NCBI RefSeq assembly: GCF_022788635.1
Contig: NZ_CP076024.1
Location: 2,728,001-2,792,000 of the forward strand
Source: Methylobacter sp. S3L5C
GTDB taxonomy: Bacteria; Pseudomonadota; Gammaproteobacteria; Methylococcales; Methylomonadaceae
Direction of reading: 5' to 3'
DNA: 64,000 nucleotides
The notes below the pieces were generated by a model that was given only the letters and a program-made list of their open reading frames with translations, was not told the origin of the DNA and made no database searches. This document shows, piece after piece, positions 28,620 through 39,694 of the stretch (positions within the stretch are counted from its first letter, which is position 1; every line of letters begins with the position of its first letter). The translations under genes were made by a program, and so were the position numbers.

Positions 28620-29836
28620 GTACTCAGTCAATCTGATAATGTCGGATAAAGTTTCTTCAGTTTTATCCGTGCATCCTCCGTGGTAAACCGCCATTTCATA
28701 GGCCGAGCAATAGTATTTCTTTTTTCTTGCCACGCTAAAATTTCTGTTTTTAACATTTCTTGATCTGGAATGCGGCGATCCATACATTGCCGTGACAGGA
28801 TGCTTAATTCTATCTCGGCCATATTTAACCAACTGCCATGCTTGGGCGTGTAGTGTATTTCTAGTTTTTCAAGAATTCTTCTCGCCTCTTTTGGCTCAAA
28901 TGCCTTATATAAAGAGGCACCAGTATGGGTATTCAGATTATCCATAACCAGGGTAATACGTTTAGCCTGCGGGTAATGGACATCAACCAGGTTACGAATT
29001 TGATGCGCCCAATCAATGGCCGTTCTTTGATCGGTTACCTCAACAAACCGTTTGCCCTGCAAGGGTTCAAAAAACATAAAAATATTGCTCACTCCATTAC
29101 GCTCATATTCCGTGTCGTACCGAGCGACCGTGCCAGGCTTTGCCGGTATTGGTGTTCGCGTGTCTTTAATCTGTTGCTTGCTGCTTTCATCCATGCAAAT
29201 CAGTGGTTGCGCTTCATCATAAGGTCGCTTGTAAACCTCAAGCGTATCTTCCATAGCACAAACAAACTCAGCATTTTTTTTAGCCGGAATACACCACTCT
29301 TTATTTTGCCAGGGTTTTAATTCGTTTTTTTTAAGGTTTGCCGGATAGTTTCATGCGATACACTTTCAATATAACCCAGCTCAACCATCTGCTGTCCAAG
29401 TAAACGTAATGTCCAGCGACTACGCCCTTCAGGTGCATCGCCACAACTTAACGCGATCAAACGGGCTTCATTCTCTCCATCAATAGTACGACTTCTAACC
29501 CGAATTGACTTTGCCCGGTTTAAAGCCGATTCCAAGCCTTCTTGAACCAGTCGCTCCCGGACTCGTTCAACGGTACGTCTTGAAATACCAAAAGCTTCAC
29601 TTATTGGCCGGTCCAGCCATTTTTCTCCTAACTCGCTAACATCCGCTTTCAGCAGTATTTCAGCGTGTAACCTTTTATGAGCGGCCACTTTTCCGGTATG
29701 AATCAAACTTCCCAAATAAGCGCGTTCATCTTCCGTTAGTCGTACTATGTATTTCTTTTTCAATGGTGTTTATTAATGGCAATGTAAAGACATTATATGG
29801 GGGCTATCATTCGACATATCAACGCTGACTGAGTAC
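28620..29836 (-). mobile_element. IS630-family element, copy 1
   Basis: A 1217-bp element flanked by TA, with imperfect terminal inverted repeats starting GTACTCAGTCA. A near-identical copy in the same orientation lies at 60694-61930. This copy has an uninterrupted transposase apart from a -1 frameshift on eight A, also present in the other copy, and is probably the functional one. Confidence 0.9.
28628..29763 (-). CDS. IS630-family transposase (-1 frameshift)
   Basis: Upstream frame (29317-29763, 148 aa) holds two helix-turn-helix units (AFGISRRTVERVRERL; SVSHETIRQTLKK). Downstream frame (28628 to about 29320) carries the DDE catalytic domain: ICMDESSKQQ, VMDNLNTHTG and WLNMAEIELS supply Asp, Asp and Glu. 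The frames join at a run of eight A near 29313-29320, where a -1 shift gives ...QTLKKNELKPW. Because the same run is kept in both copies, programmed -1 slippage, common in this family, is likely. Confidence 0.85.
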
Positions 29837-30331
29837 TAGTAACAGATCATTAATGTGGGTATGGCTGAATACACTTATCACAGCCATATCAATGGTGTTT
29901 TATTTACGTATCAGCTTAACTGATGCAAGCCAGATGATAAACAAAGACATTATAAAGCGGATTTATTGTCACCATATCCACGACATTTTCTGCCGCTTTA
30001 CCGCCATTATAGTCGCATGATACGTTGCGGTTTTTTGAAGGTTGCGTTAACGACCAAAACAGCCGTAGGTAATGAGCGAATAATTGACTCAAGTTTTGCA
30101 TCTATCTCATCGGGTTGTTTTTTATGTACTCAGATGGCTTAATAACAGACGGCTTCTGTCAATGACGAACCATCAATACTCGCTACGACCATCTTGATAT
30201 TCGTTTCCATTAATGTCCTTCCATAATACTTTCAATTTCTTCCTGTTTATCATGAATACCAAAATGATCGATAATGAAATAAATTTTTTTCGTGCCTTTT
30301 ATATTTCTTGTGAACTCTGCTTTTAGGTCGA
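29837..30331. other. Gap with degraded gene remnants
   Basis: About 495 bases between IS630 copy 1 and aqpZ. It holds the universal-stress-protein relic described separately; the remaining short ORFs are broken and no intact gene is visible. The region looks like decay beside an insertion sequence. Confidence 0.5.
30139..30210 (-). pseudogene. Universal stress protein, N-terminal relic
   Basis: From an ATG at 30210 the minus strand reads METNIKMVVASIDGSSLT then EAVCY and a stop. This is the start of a UspA-type protein (beta strand 1, ASIDGS motif, then the first helix). The expected ~120 further residues are missing, and sequence beyond the stop does not continue the fold. A stop codon of an upstream short ORF overlaps the ATG (TAATG). 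Confidence 0.5.
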
Positions 30332-31018
30332 CTAATCTTCGCTGTTGATAAACCGATAGGCTAAAGCCCCCAGCAAAGCTCCAATAATGGGTGCAACCCA
30401 AAAGAGCCATAGTTGGTTTAAGGCCCAGTCTCCAACATAAATGGCAACGCCCAGGCTTCTTGCCGGGTTAACTGAAGTATTGGTGACCGGAATAGAGATT
30501 AAGTGTATCAGGGTTAAGCTCAGGCCAATAGCCAGACCGGCAAAGCCATTTGGCGCATTTTTGTGAGTGACGAATAAAATGATGAACAGGAACATCATGG
30601 TCATAACAATTTCTGTTAACATTGCCGAAGTTAAAGAGTATCCGCCAGGTGAATGCTCACCATAACCATTGGCGGCAAAACCTCCGATAGCCGTAAAATC
30701 GGCTTTCCCGCTGACAATAAGGTATAAAACTCCGCCAGCAATAATCCCACCCAAACATTGAGCAATAATATAAGCTAATAGTTTATTTGCCGGAAAACGG
30801 CCGCCCGCCCAAAGTCCGATCGATACAGCCGGATTCAGGTGACAACCTGAAATGTGACCTATCGCATAAGCCATAGTTAAAACGGTCAAGCCAAATGCCA
30901 AAGCCACGCCCAAAAAACCAATACCAAAGCCTGGAAATCCCGCAGCTAAAACAGCGCTACCGCAACCACCAAGAACCAACCAAAATGTTCCTAAAAATTC
31001 AGCACTATATTGTTTCAT
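30332..31018 (-). CDS. aqpZ: Aquaporin Z
   Basis: A 228-residue inner-membrane water channel with six helices and two NPA boxes: HLNPAVS (Asn62) and SVNPARS near 183. The selectivity-filter residues typical of AqpZ surround them ([24 protein letters not shown]), and the length matches E. coli AqpZ (231 aa). The ribosome site AGGAGA lies just upstream of the ATG. It mediates rapid water flux under osmotic change. Confidence 0.95.
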   Translation of the reverse strand: MKQYSAEFLGTFWLVLGGCGSAVLAAGFPGFGIGFLGVALAFGLTVLTMAYAIGHISGCHLNPAVSIGLWAGGRFPANKLLAYIIAQCLGGIIAGGVLYLIVSGKADFTAIGGFAANGYGEHSPGGYSLTSAMLTEIVMTMMFLFIILFVTHKNAPNGFAGLAIGLSLTLIHLISIPVTNTSVNPARSLGVAIYVGDWALNQLWLFWVAPIIGALLGALAYRFINSED

Positions 31019-31382
31019 ATATCTTCTCCTGATTTAAGCATAAATAAAAAGTCAGGGACCTAACATTTAATGAAGAAACTTCATATTATCGGCTGAATTT
31101 AGATCGCTCAGATTGTTAACTCTCACCGAACATTGCAAGTTATCCACTTGATTAATATGTAGTATTATGTTGGAATCTGTCTGAATACAAAGTACGAGCA
31201 GAACCCGCACATAGTGTTTCAAATGCTATCATTTTATCTAAAGAACCTACAAATTTTTTAGTAGTGGTTTATTCTATAAAACACCGGTGAAATATGTTTT
31301 TGCAGGTGATTTGAGTATGTTGTTTGCGAGCTACATTTTCAAATAAATAGTTGCTATTTCCACAGATACCTTCCCTTGAATG

Positions 31383-31603
31383 GCATAGGTATCTACACAA
31401 GTCCTACTGCTCCTTCTCCAAAGGGAGAAGGTTGATGGGAATGTAATTACTTGATTTTATTCTCCTCGGCAATTGTTCCTGCATTGCTCTACCTCCTGCA
31501 TCCGTGCAGTCGTCACCCCAACCCTCTCTAACAGGAGAGGGAGCTTGGCGCTTCTGCAACTCATTGTTTTTATTATGAGGAAAAGTTGTGTAGATACCTA
31601 TGC
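31383..31603. repeat. Segment bounded by perfect 18-bp inverted repeats
   Basis: Arms GCATAGGTATCTACACAA (31383-31400) and its exact complement (31586-31603). Outside them the sequences TTTCCACAGATACC and GGTATCTGTGGAAA also pair, extending the palindrome to about 31357-31626. The outer part resembles the MITE-like repeats at 55332 and 59004, so this may be an older copy split by the ~200-bp inner segment. Confidence 0.65.
31465..31514. repeat. Dispersed repeat, 50-bp copy
   Basis: Begins CTCGGCAATTGTTCCTGCAT and ends CCGTGCAGTCGTC. It is nearly identical to the 51-base copy inside cbiE (44856-44906), lacking one C in the CTCCCTG run. Confidence 0.8.
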
Positions 31604-31649
31604 TTGAATTGATGGTATCTGTGGAAACTCTATACGAGCCAATTACGAC

Positions 31650-33053
<1,404 letters not shown>

Positions 33054-34487
33054 TTAATCAGCCCGCAAAGCTTTTAAAATAGGGTTTATATCCAGATTTT
33101 TCTCTACACCATCAGTAAATTCTTGTATTTCTTTTTTACGATAATCACCGTAATCATAACCTTTATAGTCAGCATGAATTTTCTTAAAGTAATCATTACG
33201 AAATTCGTTATTATCAAAAATAGCATGTACATGTGTACCAGCAACATCCTGGTTTAAATTTAGTGAATAATTGATACCATGAGTTTCTGGATAATAAAGA
33301 GGATATTTAGCCATGCGTCCACAGTGTATTTCATAGCCAGTTAGAGATTCATATGAAAACAATTGGTATTGCCCACGCGCGAGTATTTTTGGACTTTGAT
33401 AAACAACGATATCATCAATAAACCCTAAGCCTATTTCTACACAAGCGGTTTCGTACTCCAATCCATCAGCGTCATGTAAACTCTGTGAGAGCATCTGATA
33501 GCCGCCACAAATACCAAAGATAGTTTTTTTAAATTGCTGAATTTCCTTAAATAAGCCTTGTTCTTTCAACCATTTTAAATCGCGTATTACTGTTTTGCTG
33601 CCAGGTAATATCAATATATCAAAATTCCCTAATGACTGATAAACATGAATTAGTTCAATATAAAGCTCTTCATCAGCCATCAGTACATCTAAGTCGTTGT
33701 AATTACTAAAGCCAGGATAAGCAATAACTGCAACCCTGATTTTAACGTCATTTAAACGCTGTTTATAATTACTTAATGACTGTGAGTCTTCCATGTCAAT
33801 GTTTAATTGTTTAAATGGCAACACACCCAACACTGGTACGCCAAATCGTCCGGTTATTATTTTTTCACTTTCAATAAACAAATTTCTATCGCCTCGAAAC
33901 TTATTAACAATGACGCCAATAAGATTAGAGCGCATCACTGGATCCATAAGAGCCAGCGTACCATAAATTGAAGCAAATACTCCTCCACGCTCAATATCTG
34001 CCACTAATATGTTTTTAGTATTAAATGTTTTTGCGATAAAGGTATTTGAAAGATCTTTATGTAACAAATTTAACTCTACTGGTGAACCGGCACCTTCAGC
34101 AATAATTAAATCATAACGTTCTTGTAATGTAGAAAACGCCTTCCTTACCTGTTCTTTTAAATAATCCATTTCTGCATAATAATTAACAATAGATTGATTT
34201 TTATAAACTAATCCATTAACAATTACTTGCACTATGCCTTTGCCATGTGACTTAAGCAAGACAGGATTAAACAAATAACTAGGCTCAATACGGGCAGCCT
34301 CAGCTTGTAAACATTGAGCACGAGAAATTTCTCTACCCTCCTGTGTTACCCCAGAATTATTTGAGACATTTTGAGCCTTAAACGGTGCTACTTTCATCCC
34401 TCGATCTGCCAATATCCGACACAATGCCATCACGATAGTAGTTTTTCCCGCATCTGAACTCGTTCCTAACACAGCTAATGGCTTCAT
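33054..34487 (-). CDS. cobQ: Cobyric acid synthase
   Basis: A 477-residue amidotransferase that amidates the b, d, e and g side chains of adenosylcobyrinic a,c-diamide using glutamine and ATP. The N-terminal ATPase domain has GTSSDAGKT (8-16) and KAQNVSNNS; the C-terminal class-I glutaminase domain has ILPGSKTVIRDL and the nucleophile Cys in FGICGGYQML, with His in GTHVHAIFD. It overlaps cobD by ATGA. Base composition is more AT-rich than the cobJK-cbiXC part of the cluster. It is the last gene of the cluster. Confidence 0.95.
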   Translation of the reverse strand: MKPLAVLGTSSDAGKTTIVMALCRILADRGMKVAPFKAQNVSNNSGVTQEGREISRAQCLQAEAARIEPSYLFNPVLLKSHGKGIVQVIVNGLVYKNQSIVNYYAEMDYLKEQVRKAFSTLQERYDLIIAEGAGSPVELNLLHKDLSNTFIAKTFNTKNILVADIERGGVFASIYGTLALMDPVMRSNLIGVIVNKFRGDRNLFIESEKIITGRFGVPVLGVLPFKQLNIDMEDSQSLSNYKQRLNDVKIRVAVIAYPGFSNYNDLDVLMADEELYIELIHVYQSLGNFDILILPGSKTVIRDLKWLKEQGLFKEIQQFKKTIFGICGGYQMLSQSLHDADGLEYETACVEIGLGFIDDIVVYQSPKILARGQYQLFSYESLTGYEIHCGRMAKYPLYYPETHGINYSLNLNQDVAGTHVHAIFDNNEFRNDYFKKIHADYKGYDYGDYRKKEIQEFTDGVEKNLDINPILKALRAD

Positions 34488-35503
34488 AATGCGACATTAT
34501 TTAATGCACTCGACAGTTTCAATATTGCTGTTTCATTTTTTACAGCAAAGCGTACATAGCTTTTGTCCAGGCCGACAAAATTATCGCAAACCCTAATAAG
34601 TATCCGCGATGAAACCAACCTCGATTGTAACTGATGACCGTCACCATTATTCGCCAATTTGGTCAGTAAAAAATTAGCTTCCCCAGAATAAATTCGCATA
34701 AACAAACCAGAAGTTTGCAGTGCATGTCTTAATAAGTCGCGTCGATACGCTGTCTGCTTTCGTGTTTGTTCTATAAATATCTTATCTGCCAAGGCTTGCT
34801 GAATATATGCCATATCAAAACTGGATAGTTTCCACGCAGGCTCTAAGCGTTTCAATGCTTTTATCGCTTGGGCAGTAGCCGACATAAAACCAATCCTAAT
34901 TCCTGCACAACCGTAAAATTTACTTAACGATTTAATCACATAGAGCTTATCGTACTTATCAATATATTCAACTACCGAATCTGCGATACAAAAATCCAAA
35001 AATGACTCATCAACAATTATTGTGCAGTCGTCCATTTGCCATTGCTTTAATAATACCTGCATATCATAAAGCTGCCCATCCGGTGTAGATGGATTAACAA
35101 ATATGACTGTGCTATTTTTTGGTACCGGCGAAGTTAAAGACTCAAAACGATCGATATGATGTAAATTGCAGCCCAGTTGCTCTGCAAGCCTTGCATACTC
35201 ACCATATAAAGGTGCATATAAAACCAATTCTTGGGGGTGTAAGTGCTTCAATAAGGCAAAAATAGCAGCACTGGCACCGTTAAATACTTCAATATCAACA
35301 CCTGCCGGATAAGGATAACGCACTTTAATTGCCTCTTTTAATAATCCGTAGTCAGGATCTTCATAAGGCCCCAACTGAACCGCTTGCAAACAATTAAAAT
35401 CAACAGCTTGCTCTGGATTGATGTTAGCAGAAAAGTCTATAACCTGCTCTGGATGACAGCCAATATGCTGCGCAAACCGATAAATATTACCGCCGTGGTC
35501 CAT
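34484..35503 (-). CDS. cobD: L-threonine-phosphate decarboxylase-like PLP enzyme
   Basis: A 339-residue class-II aminotransferase-fold protein. It begins MDHGGNIYRFAQHIG and continues VIDFSANINPE, the classic CobD/CobC start; the PLP Lys is residue 195 in KSLSKFYGCAGIRIGF. In cobalamin synthesis this enzyme makes (R)-1-amino-2-propanol phosphate, the linker joining the corrin ring to the lower ligand. The name cobC is used for the equivalent protein in Pseudomonas. It lies between cbiA and cobQ, overlapping cobQ by 4 bases. Confidence 0.88.
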   Translation of the reverse strand: MDHGGNIYRFAQHIGCHPEQVIDFSANINPEQAVDFNCLQAVQLGPYEDPDYGLLKEAIKVRYPYPAGVDIEVFNGASAAIFALLKHLHPQELVLYAPLYGEYARLAEQLGCNLHHIDRFESLTSPVPKNSTVIFVNPSTPDGQLYDMQVLLKQWQMDDCTIIVDESFLDFCIADSVVEYIDKYDKLYVIKSLSKFYGCAGIRIGFMSATAQAIKALKRLEPAWKLSSFDMAYIQQALADKIFIEQTRKQTAYRRDLLRHALQTSGLFMRIYSGEANFLLTKLANNGDGHQLQSRLVSSRILIRVCDNFVGLDKSYVRFAVKNETAILKLSSALNNVAL

Positions 35504-35526
35504 AATTAGTTTTAGTTCGTGATATT

Positions 35527-36855
35527 TTAATTGATGAATAACTGTGCGACAGCAATTGCATTAGACGCAAAATAACAATGGAGATAGCTGGCCGTTAATC
35601 TTTTTAGCTGAAAAATGCTTTCACCTGAAGAGGTATTGTATAAGCGTTCCCCTTGAGCAATAGGATGAATCGGAGTTTCAATTAACGAATGGTGAAAAGT
35701 GTGACCGCGTATTACTCCCCCCGGCATCGGTGCGGACTGATAACCCAAGCCTTGCAAACGGTTTTGCATGACCGCGCATCCAGACATTAAACCAACCATA
35801 TGTCCATATTCACCGGCTTTATTAGTGATCGATTCTAGTAAATACAGTAGTCCGCCGCATTCAGCGTAAATCGGTTTGCCTTGCCGAAAGTGTTTTTGTA
35901 ACGCCAACTTCATCGCTAGATTATTTTGCAAGGTTAACAAGTGTAGCTCTGGATAACCACCCGGCAGATAAAGGCTATCAACGTCTGGAAGTTTACTGTC
36001 TGTAAGCGGAGAAAAAAATTTTAGAGTCGCCCCCATTCCTATTAGCAAATCCAAATTGGCTGGGTAAATAAATGAGAAAGCATTATCACGAGCAATACCG
36101 ATACGCACATCTGAGAGCAACTTTGGTAGTAAGTTTGATTCAGGCTGAGAAAATGCAACTGCTTTTGGTAAGGCTGCCAACTTTGTCAAACCAATAGCCG
36201 TAGCTGCTGCAGATATGCGCATTTCAATATCGCTAATTTCATCAGCTTGCACCAGTCCCAAATGCCGTTCGGGCAAAACAAATTGCTTATCGCGCGGCAT
36301 ACCACCCAAATAACGAATAGTGGACGGCATGCCTTGCATGATCATTTCAGTATGTCGATCACTGGCAACGTTATTGGCTAAAACCCCGGCGAAATTTAAA
36401 TTTTTCCGAAAGTTGGCCAGCCCGAAGGCAATAGCACCCAAGGTTTGTGCTGTTCCTGTGGCATCGATCACAGCTAATATTGGCAGCGAGAAGTGTTCAG
36501 CAATATTGGCACTACAGGGATCTCCATCAAACAAGCCCATAACACCTTCAATCAAGATTAAATCTGCCTCTAGTGCTGCTTCGTATAATAGGCGTTGGCA
36601 TTCAGCTTTACCTAACATCCAGAGATCTAATTGATAAACCGGCAAACCACTTGCGTGTTCCAATATCATAGGATCAAGAAAATCAGGGCCGATTTTAAAT
36701 ACTCTTACTTTACGGCCTTGATTGACATGGTAGCGAGCTAGAGCGGCAGTAATCGTGGTTTTTCCATGGTTTGAGCCAGGTGCGGTAATCAATAACGCAG
36801 GGCAATGACATGATTGCGAGTTAGAAGGCTTCACTATAAGTCGTTTTATTGCCAT
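35527..36855 (-). CDS. cbiA: Cobyrinate a,c-diamide synthase
   Basis: A 442-residue enzyme (CbiA/CobB) that amidates the a and c acetates of the corrin ring. ATPase domain: LLITAPGSNHGKTTITAAL (about 21-39), with KIGPDFLDPMILEHASG; glutaminase domain: LPGGYPELH and the nucleophile Cys in YAECGGLLYL, then RGHTFHHS near the end. Whether it acts on the cobalt-containing or cobalt-free ring depends on the pathway branch; CbiD and CbiG point to the early-cobalt form. It overlaps cobW by 10 bases. Confidence 0.94.
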   Translation of the reverse strand: MAIKRLIVKPSNSQSCHCPALLITAPGSNHGKTTITAALARYHVNQGRKVRVFKIGPDFLDPMILEHASGLPVYQLDLWMLGKAECQRLLYEAALEADLILIEGVMGLFDGDPCSANIAEHFSLPILAVIDATGTAQTLGAIAFGLANFRKNLNFAGVLANNVASDRHTEMIMQGMPSTIRYLGGMPRDKQFVLPERHLGLVQADEISDIEMRISAAATAIGLTKLAALPKAVAFSQPESNLLPKLLSDVRIGIARDNAFSFIYPANLDLLIGMGATLKFFSPLTDSKLPDVDSLYLPGGYPELHLLTLQNNLAMKLALQKHFRQGKPIYAECGGLLYLLESITNKAGEYGHMVGLMSGCAVMQNRLQGLGYQSAPMPGGVIRGHTFHHSLIETPIHPIAQGERLYNTSSGESIFQLKRLTASYLHCYFASNAIAVAQLFIN

Positions 36856-37976
36856 TGCGTTGCTGTCAATTGTGATAAAAGTTCTGCTACCTTGTTACGG
36901 TTGAGATGATAACCGATAAAAACAATTTCGGAGACTTGCGATGATTTTTTTGCGGCATAACGGCTGATGACCATGCGAGTACGCACGCCTTGCACGAGCA
37001 GCGCATCCTCCGGATTTTCTGCAAGTATAAAACCTTTGACGCGTAAAACCGGTTCCGCCTTGGCCGTTTCCGTTAGTGCCATTTTAAGTGCTTCCGGTTG
37101 TTGCGGGTCCGGACTGCGCAGCACGAACGACAACCAGCCGGAATCCTGTTCATGAAAATGTTTATGCGTCGCCAGACCATGACTGTGGCTAACCAGACCG
37201 GAATGTGCATGACCGTCAACCAAGCCATGATTGCTTAAAAGTTTGGTATTGTCACCAGACATGGAGACTATCGGCGTAAAACGGTGGTTATGCGTTAACA
37301 ACGTCGGCTGATGCAGGCGCAATCCCAAGGCCAGACGAGTATCCAGTTTTGCCTGATAAGCCAATTCCAGAAAGCGTACATTGGGAGCCCTTTCACGGAT
37401 GCGCGTTTCAGCAGTCAGCAAATCATCTTCATCCAGCCTATCGATTTTATTTAATACCACAACATCGGCGTATTCGAGTTGCTGTTTAAAAAGGGTTGCT
37501 ACGGCAACTTGCGGATTAGACATCATTTGGCAGTCATCGAATTCATCGGCCAGCAATAACGGGGTATCAACCACGGCTAACGTTGCATCAAGAATGAAGC
37601 TTACCGCCAGTTCGGGCGTTTGCAATAATTCCATAACCGCTGAGGGCAAGGCCAGGCCAGATGTTTCAATCAAGACATGATCGACCTGCGCACGGCGTTC
37701 TGCAATGGCTAGCAAGGTAGGAACAAAAAGGTCATCATCACTGTATGCAATCAGGCCGTGTGCAAAATCGTGAATCCGAATGTGCTCATTGCCATCAGCG
37801 CTGTCACGCATTAGCGCGCCGTCGATGGCAACTTCACCAAATTCATTGATCAGCAATGCGAGGCGTCTGTTCTGTCTGACTTTAATCAGGTTACTCAGCA
37901 AGGTCGTTTTACCTGAACCCAGAAAACCGGTGACGATGGTAACGGGAATCAAGGCATTCATGCTGGGTGTTGCCAT
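36846..37976 (-). CDS. cobW: CobW-like GTPase lacking the CxCC motif
   Basis: A 376-residue G3E-family GTPase, proposed cobalt chaperone in cobalamin synthesis. Walker A is GFLGSGKT (17-24); NEFGEVAIDG follows; the guanine site is NKID. The usual CxCC metal motif between these is absent: the aligned stretch reads HDFAHGLIAYS at 69-79, still followed by the expected LFVPTLLAI. A His-rich loop at about 250-273 (DGHAHSGLVSHSHGLATHKH) could take over metal binding. It overlaps cobJK by 19 bases and cbiA by 10. The C-terminal CobW domain is complete. Confidence 0.88.
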   Translation of the reverse strand: MATPSMNALIPVTIVTGFLGSGKTTLLSNLIKVRQNRRLALLINEFGEVAIDGALMRDSADGNEHIRIHDFAHGLIAYSDDDLFVPTLLAIAERRAQVDHVLIETSGLALPSAVMELLQTPELAVSFILDATLAVVDTPLLLADEFDDCQMMSNPQVAVATLFKQQLEYADVVVLNKIDRLDEDDLLTAETRIRERAPNVRFLELAYQAKLDTRLALGLRLHQPTLLTHNHRFTPIVSMSGDNTKLLSNHGLVDGHAHSGLVSHSHGLATHKHFHEQDSGWLSFVLRSPDPQQPEALKMALTETAKAEPVLRVKGFILAENPEDALLVQGVRTRMVISRYAAKKSSQVSEIVFIGYHLNRNKVAELLSQLTATQWQ

Positions 37977-39505
37977 ATCTGTGCGTGCTTGACAACCTCA
38001 TCAAAATTCGAAGTGATCAGCGGATAGGTGAGTTGTGGACGTTGAATGACCAGTAACGGAATAGCCAGCGCCTTTGTTGCGGCGACTTTAGCCTGATAGC
38101 CGCCCGCATCGCCGGAATCCTTGGTGATGACGCAATCAATCGCCCAATCACGCCACAATGCCTCATTGAACGCCTGCGAGAACGGCCCTTGCATTGCGCA
38201 AATATGGCTACGCGGCACGCCCAAATCGATTGCACGCTGAATAAAATCAGGTTCAGGGGTAACGCGTACAAACCATTCGCATATGTCCGCATCCGGGGCT
38301 TTAAGAAACGTCGCCAAATCCTTGGAACCCGTAGACAGAAAAATGCGCCGACCCAGAGCCATGACTTGCTCAGCAGCCTGTTCCGTGGAGCTGCACAATA
38401 GTCCGGAATCTGTTGAAAAGGAACTGGCTCGTTCATAGCGCAAATAGGGAATGCCAAGAGTTTTCGACAGCCCCATCAATTGTTCCGACATTAAGCTGGC
38501 ATAAGGATGGGTCGCATCGATTAATCCCCGCGCCTGATGTTGCTGCAATGCCTGCTTGCGCGCTTCAACGCCTTGCTGTCCGGCCCAGACGGATACGCCA
38601 GGACAATTCTGTGCCGCTATCTCACCACCATAGCCGGTGGCCGTGGACACCACAACGGGATAACCTTGATCGGCCAACTGACTGGCAAGCGCATTTCCAT
38701 CACTGGTTCCGGAAAAAACCCACAGTGCCTGCTTTGGTAAATCCTCGGCAACCGGTTTTGCGGTAGTGGATTCCCAAGCGTTATAGCCGCGTGGTGTGAA
38801 TATAAATCCCCGTTTACGTTGGGTAAAGCGATTGCCGATTACGATGGTGGTGAGCATATCAAACTGCAAGGACGGCAGATCCTCTAAATGATGAATGCTG
38901 ACTTCCTGACCGGGGCGATAAGCGTTACGCACTACGCCGCACAGCGTTTTCGGTGATTTCGATTCCAGCATGATAGCCAGGATGCGATAAACGCCTTCCT
39001 GCCTAACCGCACTCTGCACGTTATAAAGTACGCAGGCCAAATCGGCCTGGGCAATATGCCTGCCGCGTTGCTCAATCCAGTCCCATGGACATAACAAATC
39101 GGATAAGCTCAGTGTGGCAAAGTCGTGTGACAACGGCGAGCCCAATAATGAGGCACAGGCATTGGCGGAGGTAATGCCTGGGATCACATTGACGTCGTAT
39201 TCGTCATCCTCCCGCATTTCATCAAACGCCAGCGCCGCCATGGCATAAATGCCAATATCGCCACTGGAAATTAAGGCTACTTTTGCACCGCTACGGGCTT
39301 TTTCAATGGCCAGCAAGGCTCGCTCGCGTTCCTGAGTCAGTGGTGGCGTGTGAATTTCCTTGTCTTTTATCCAAGGTTCAATCCAGCGTAAATACAGATC
39401 ATAAGCTACGATCACATCACTGTCCCGCAATGCCGCTTCAGCACGGGGTACGATCAAATCGCTAAATCCCGGTCCTACCGAAACCAAATTTAAAACACCT
39501 TTCAT
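37958..39505 (-). CDS. cobJK: Fused precorrin-3B C17-methyltransferase (CobJ/CbiH) and precorrin-6A reductase (CobK/CbiJ)
   Basis: A fusion of 515 residues from the ATG at 39505 (an upstream GTG at 39517 would add four). Residues 1-~250 are CobJ/CbiH: SVGPGFSDLIVPRAEAAL, SSGDIGIYAMAALA and VIPGITSANACASLLG bind SAM and close the ring-contraction site. Residues ~265-515 are CobK/CbiJ: VFSGTSDGNALASQLADQG is the NAD(P)H site, then DATHPYAS and ITKDSGDAGG. The enzyme would methylate C17 with ring contraction and later reduce (cobalt-)precorrin-6A, so two non-consecutive steps are joined. It overlaps cobW. Confidence 0.93.
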   Translation of the reverse strand: MKGVLNLVSVGPGFSDLIVPRAEAALRDSDVIVAYDLYLRWIEPWIKDKEIHTPPLTQERERALLAIEKARSGAKVALISSGDIGIYAMAALAFDEMREDDEYDVNVIPGITSANACASLLGSPLSHDFATLSLSDLLCPWDWIEQRGRHIAQADLACVLYNVQSAVRQEGVYRILAIMLESKSPKTLCGVVRNAYRPGQEVSIHHLEDLPSLQFDMLTTIVIGNRFTQRKRGFIFTPRGYNAWESTTAKPVAEDLPKQALWVFSGTSDGNALASQLADQGYPVVVSTATGYGGEIAAQNCPGVSVWAGQQGVEARKQALQQHQARGLIDATHPYASLMSEQLMGLSKTLGIPYLRYERASSFSTDSGLLCSSTEQAAEQVMALGRRIFLSTGSKDLATFLKAPDADICEWFVRVTPEPDFIQRAIDLGVPRSHICAMQGPFSQAFNEALWRDWAIDCVITKDSGDAGGYQAKVAATKALAIPLLVIQRPQLTYPLITSNFDEVVKHAQIWQHPA

Positions 39506-39548
39506 TCTTTTATCCACTAATTGTTAATCTGTAATATTTAAAAGCTAT

Positions 39549-39607
39549 CACCACGAAAGACACGAAGAAAAAATATAAAACTTCGTGATCTTCGTGTCTT
39601 TGTGGTG
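39549..39607. repeat. Palindromic repeat with ACACGAAG arms
   Basis: Arms 39549-39567 and 39590-39607 pair with one bulged base. It is related to the palindrome at 11034-11079 and lies between cbiG and cobJK, in the only sizeable gap (about 190 bases) of the methyltransferase part of the operon. Confidence 0.7.
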
Positions 39608-39622
39608 AATTATTCCAGCCGG

Positions 39623-39686
39623 GTAGGGTGTGCCATGCGCGCCTTTTTCGATTCATGAATCCCTTGGCGCGCGAGGGACGCCCTAC
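39623..39686. repeat. GC-rich imperfect hairpin
   Basis: Arms of 21 bases, 39623-39643 (GTAGGGTG...GCGCGCC) and 39666-39686, pair at most positions around a 22-base loop. It lies directly after the palindrome at 39549 and before the cbiG stop; it may be a dispersed REP-like unit or lower read-through from cbiG to cobJK. Confidence 0.55.
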
Positions 39687-39694
39687 TCAACCAT

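Larger units (their letters stand above)
31019..31649. other. Repeat-rich non-coding region
   Basis: About 630 bases between aqpZ and the deaminase. It holds nested repeats: a MITE-like left end at 31331, 18-bp inverted repeats at 31383-31400 and 31586-31603, and a dispersed-repeat copy at 31465-31514. No coding signal. Confidence 0.6.

Noticed and set aside
30210-30410. 66-codon minus-strand ORF ending at the stress-protein relic
   Set aside because: Its start lies inside aqpZ in another frame. The TAATG junction with the relic is notable but the peptide shows no recognisable domain.
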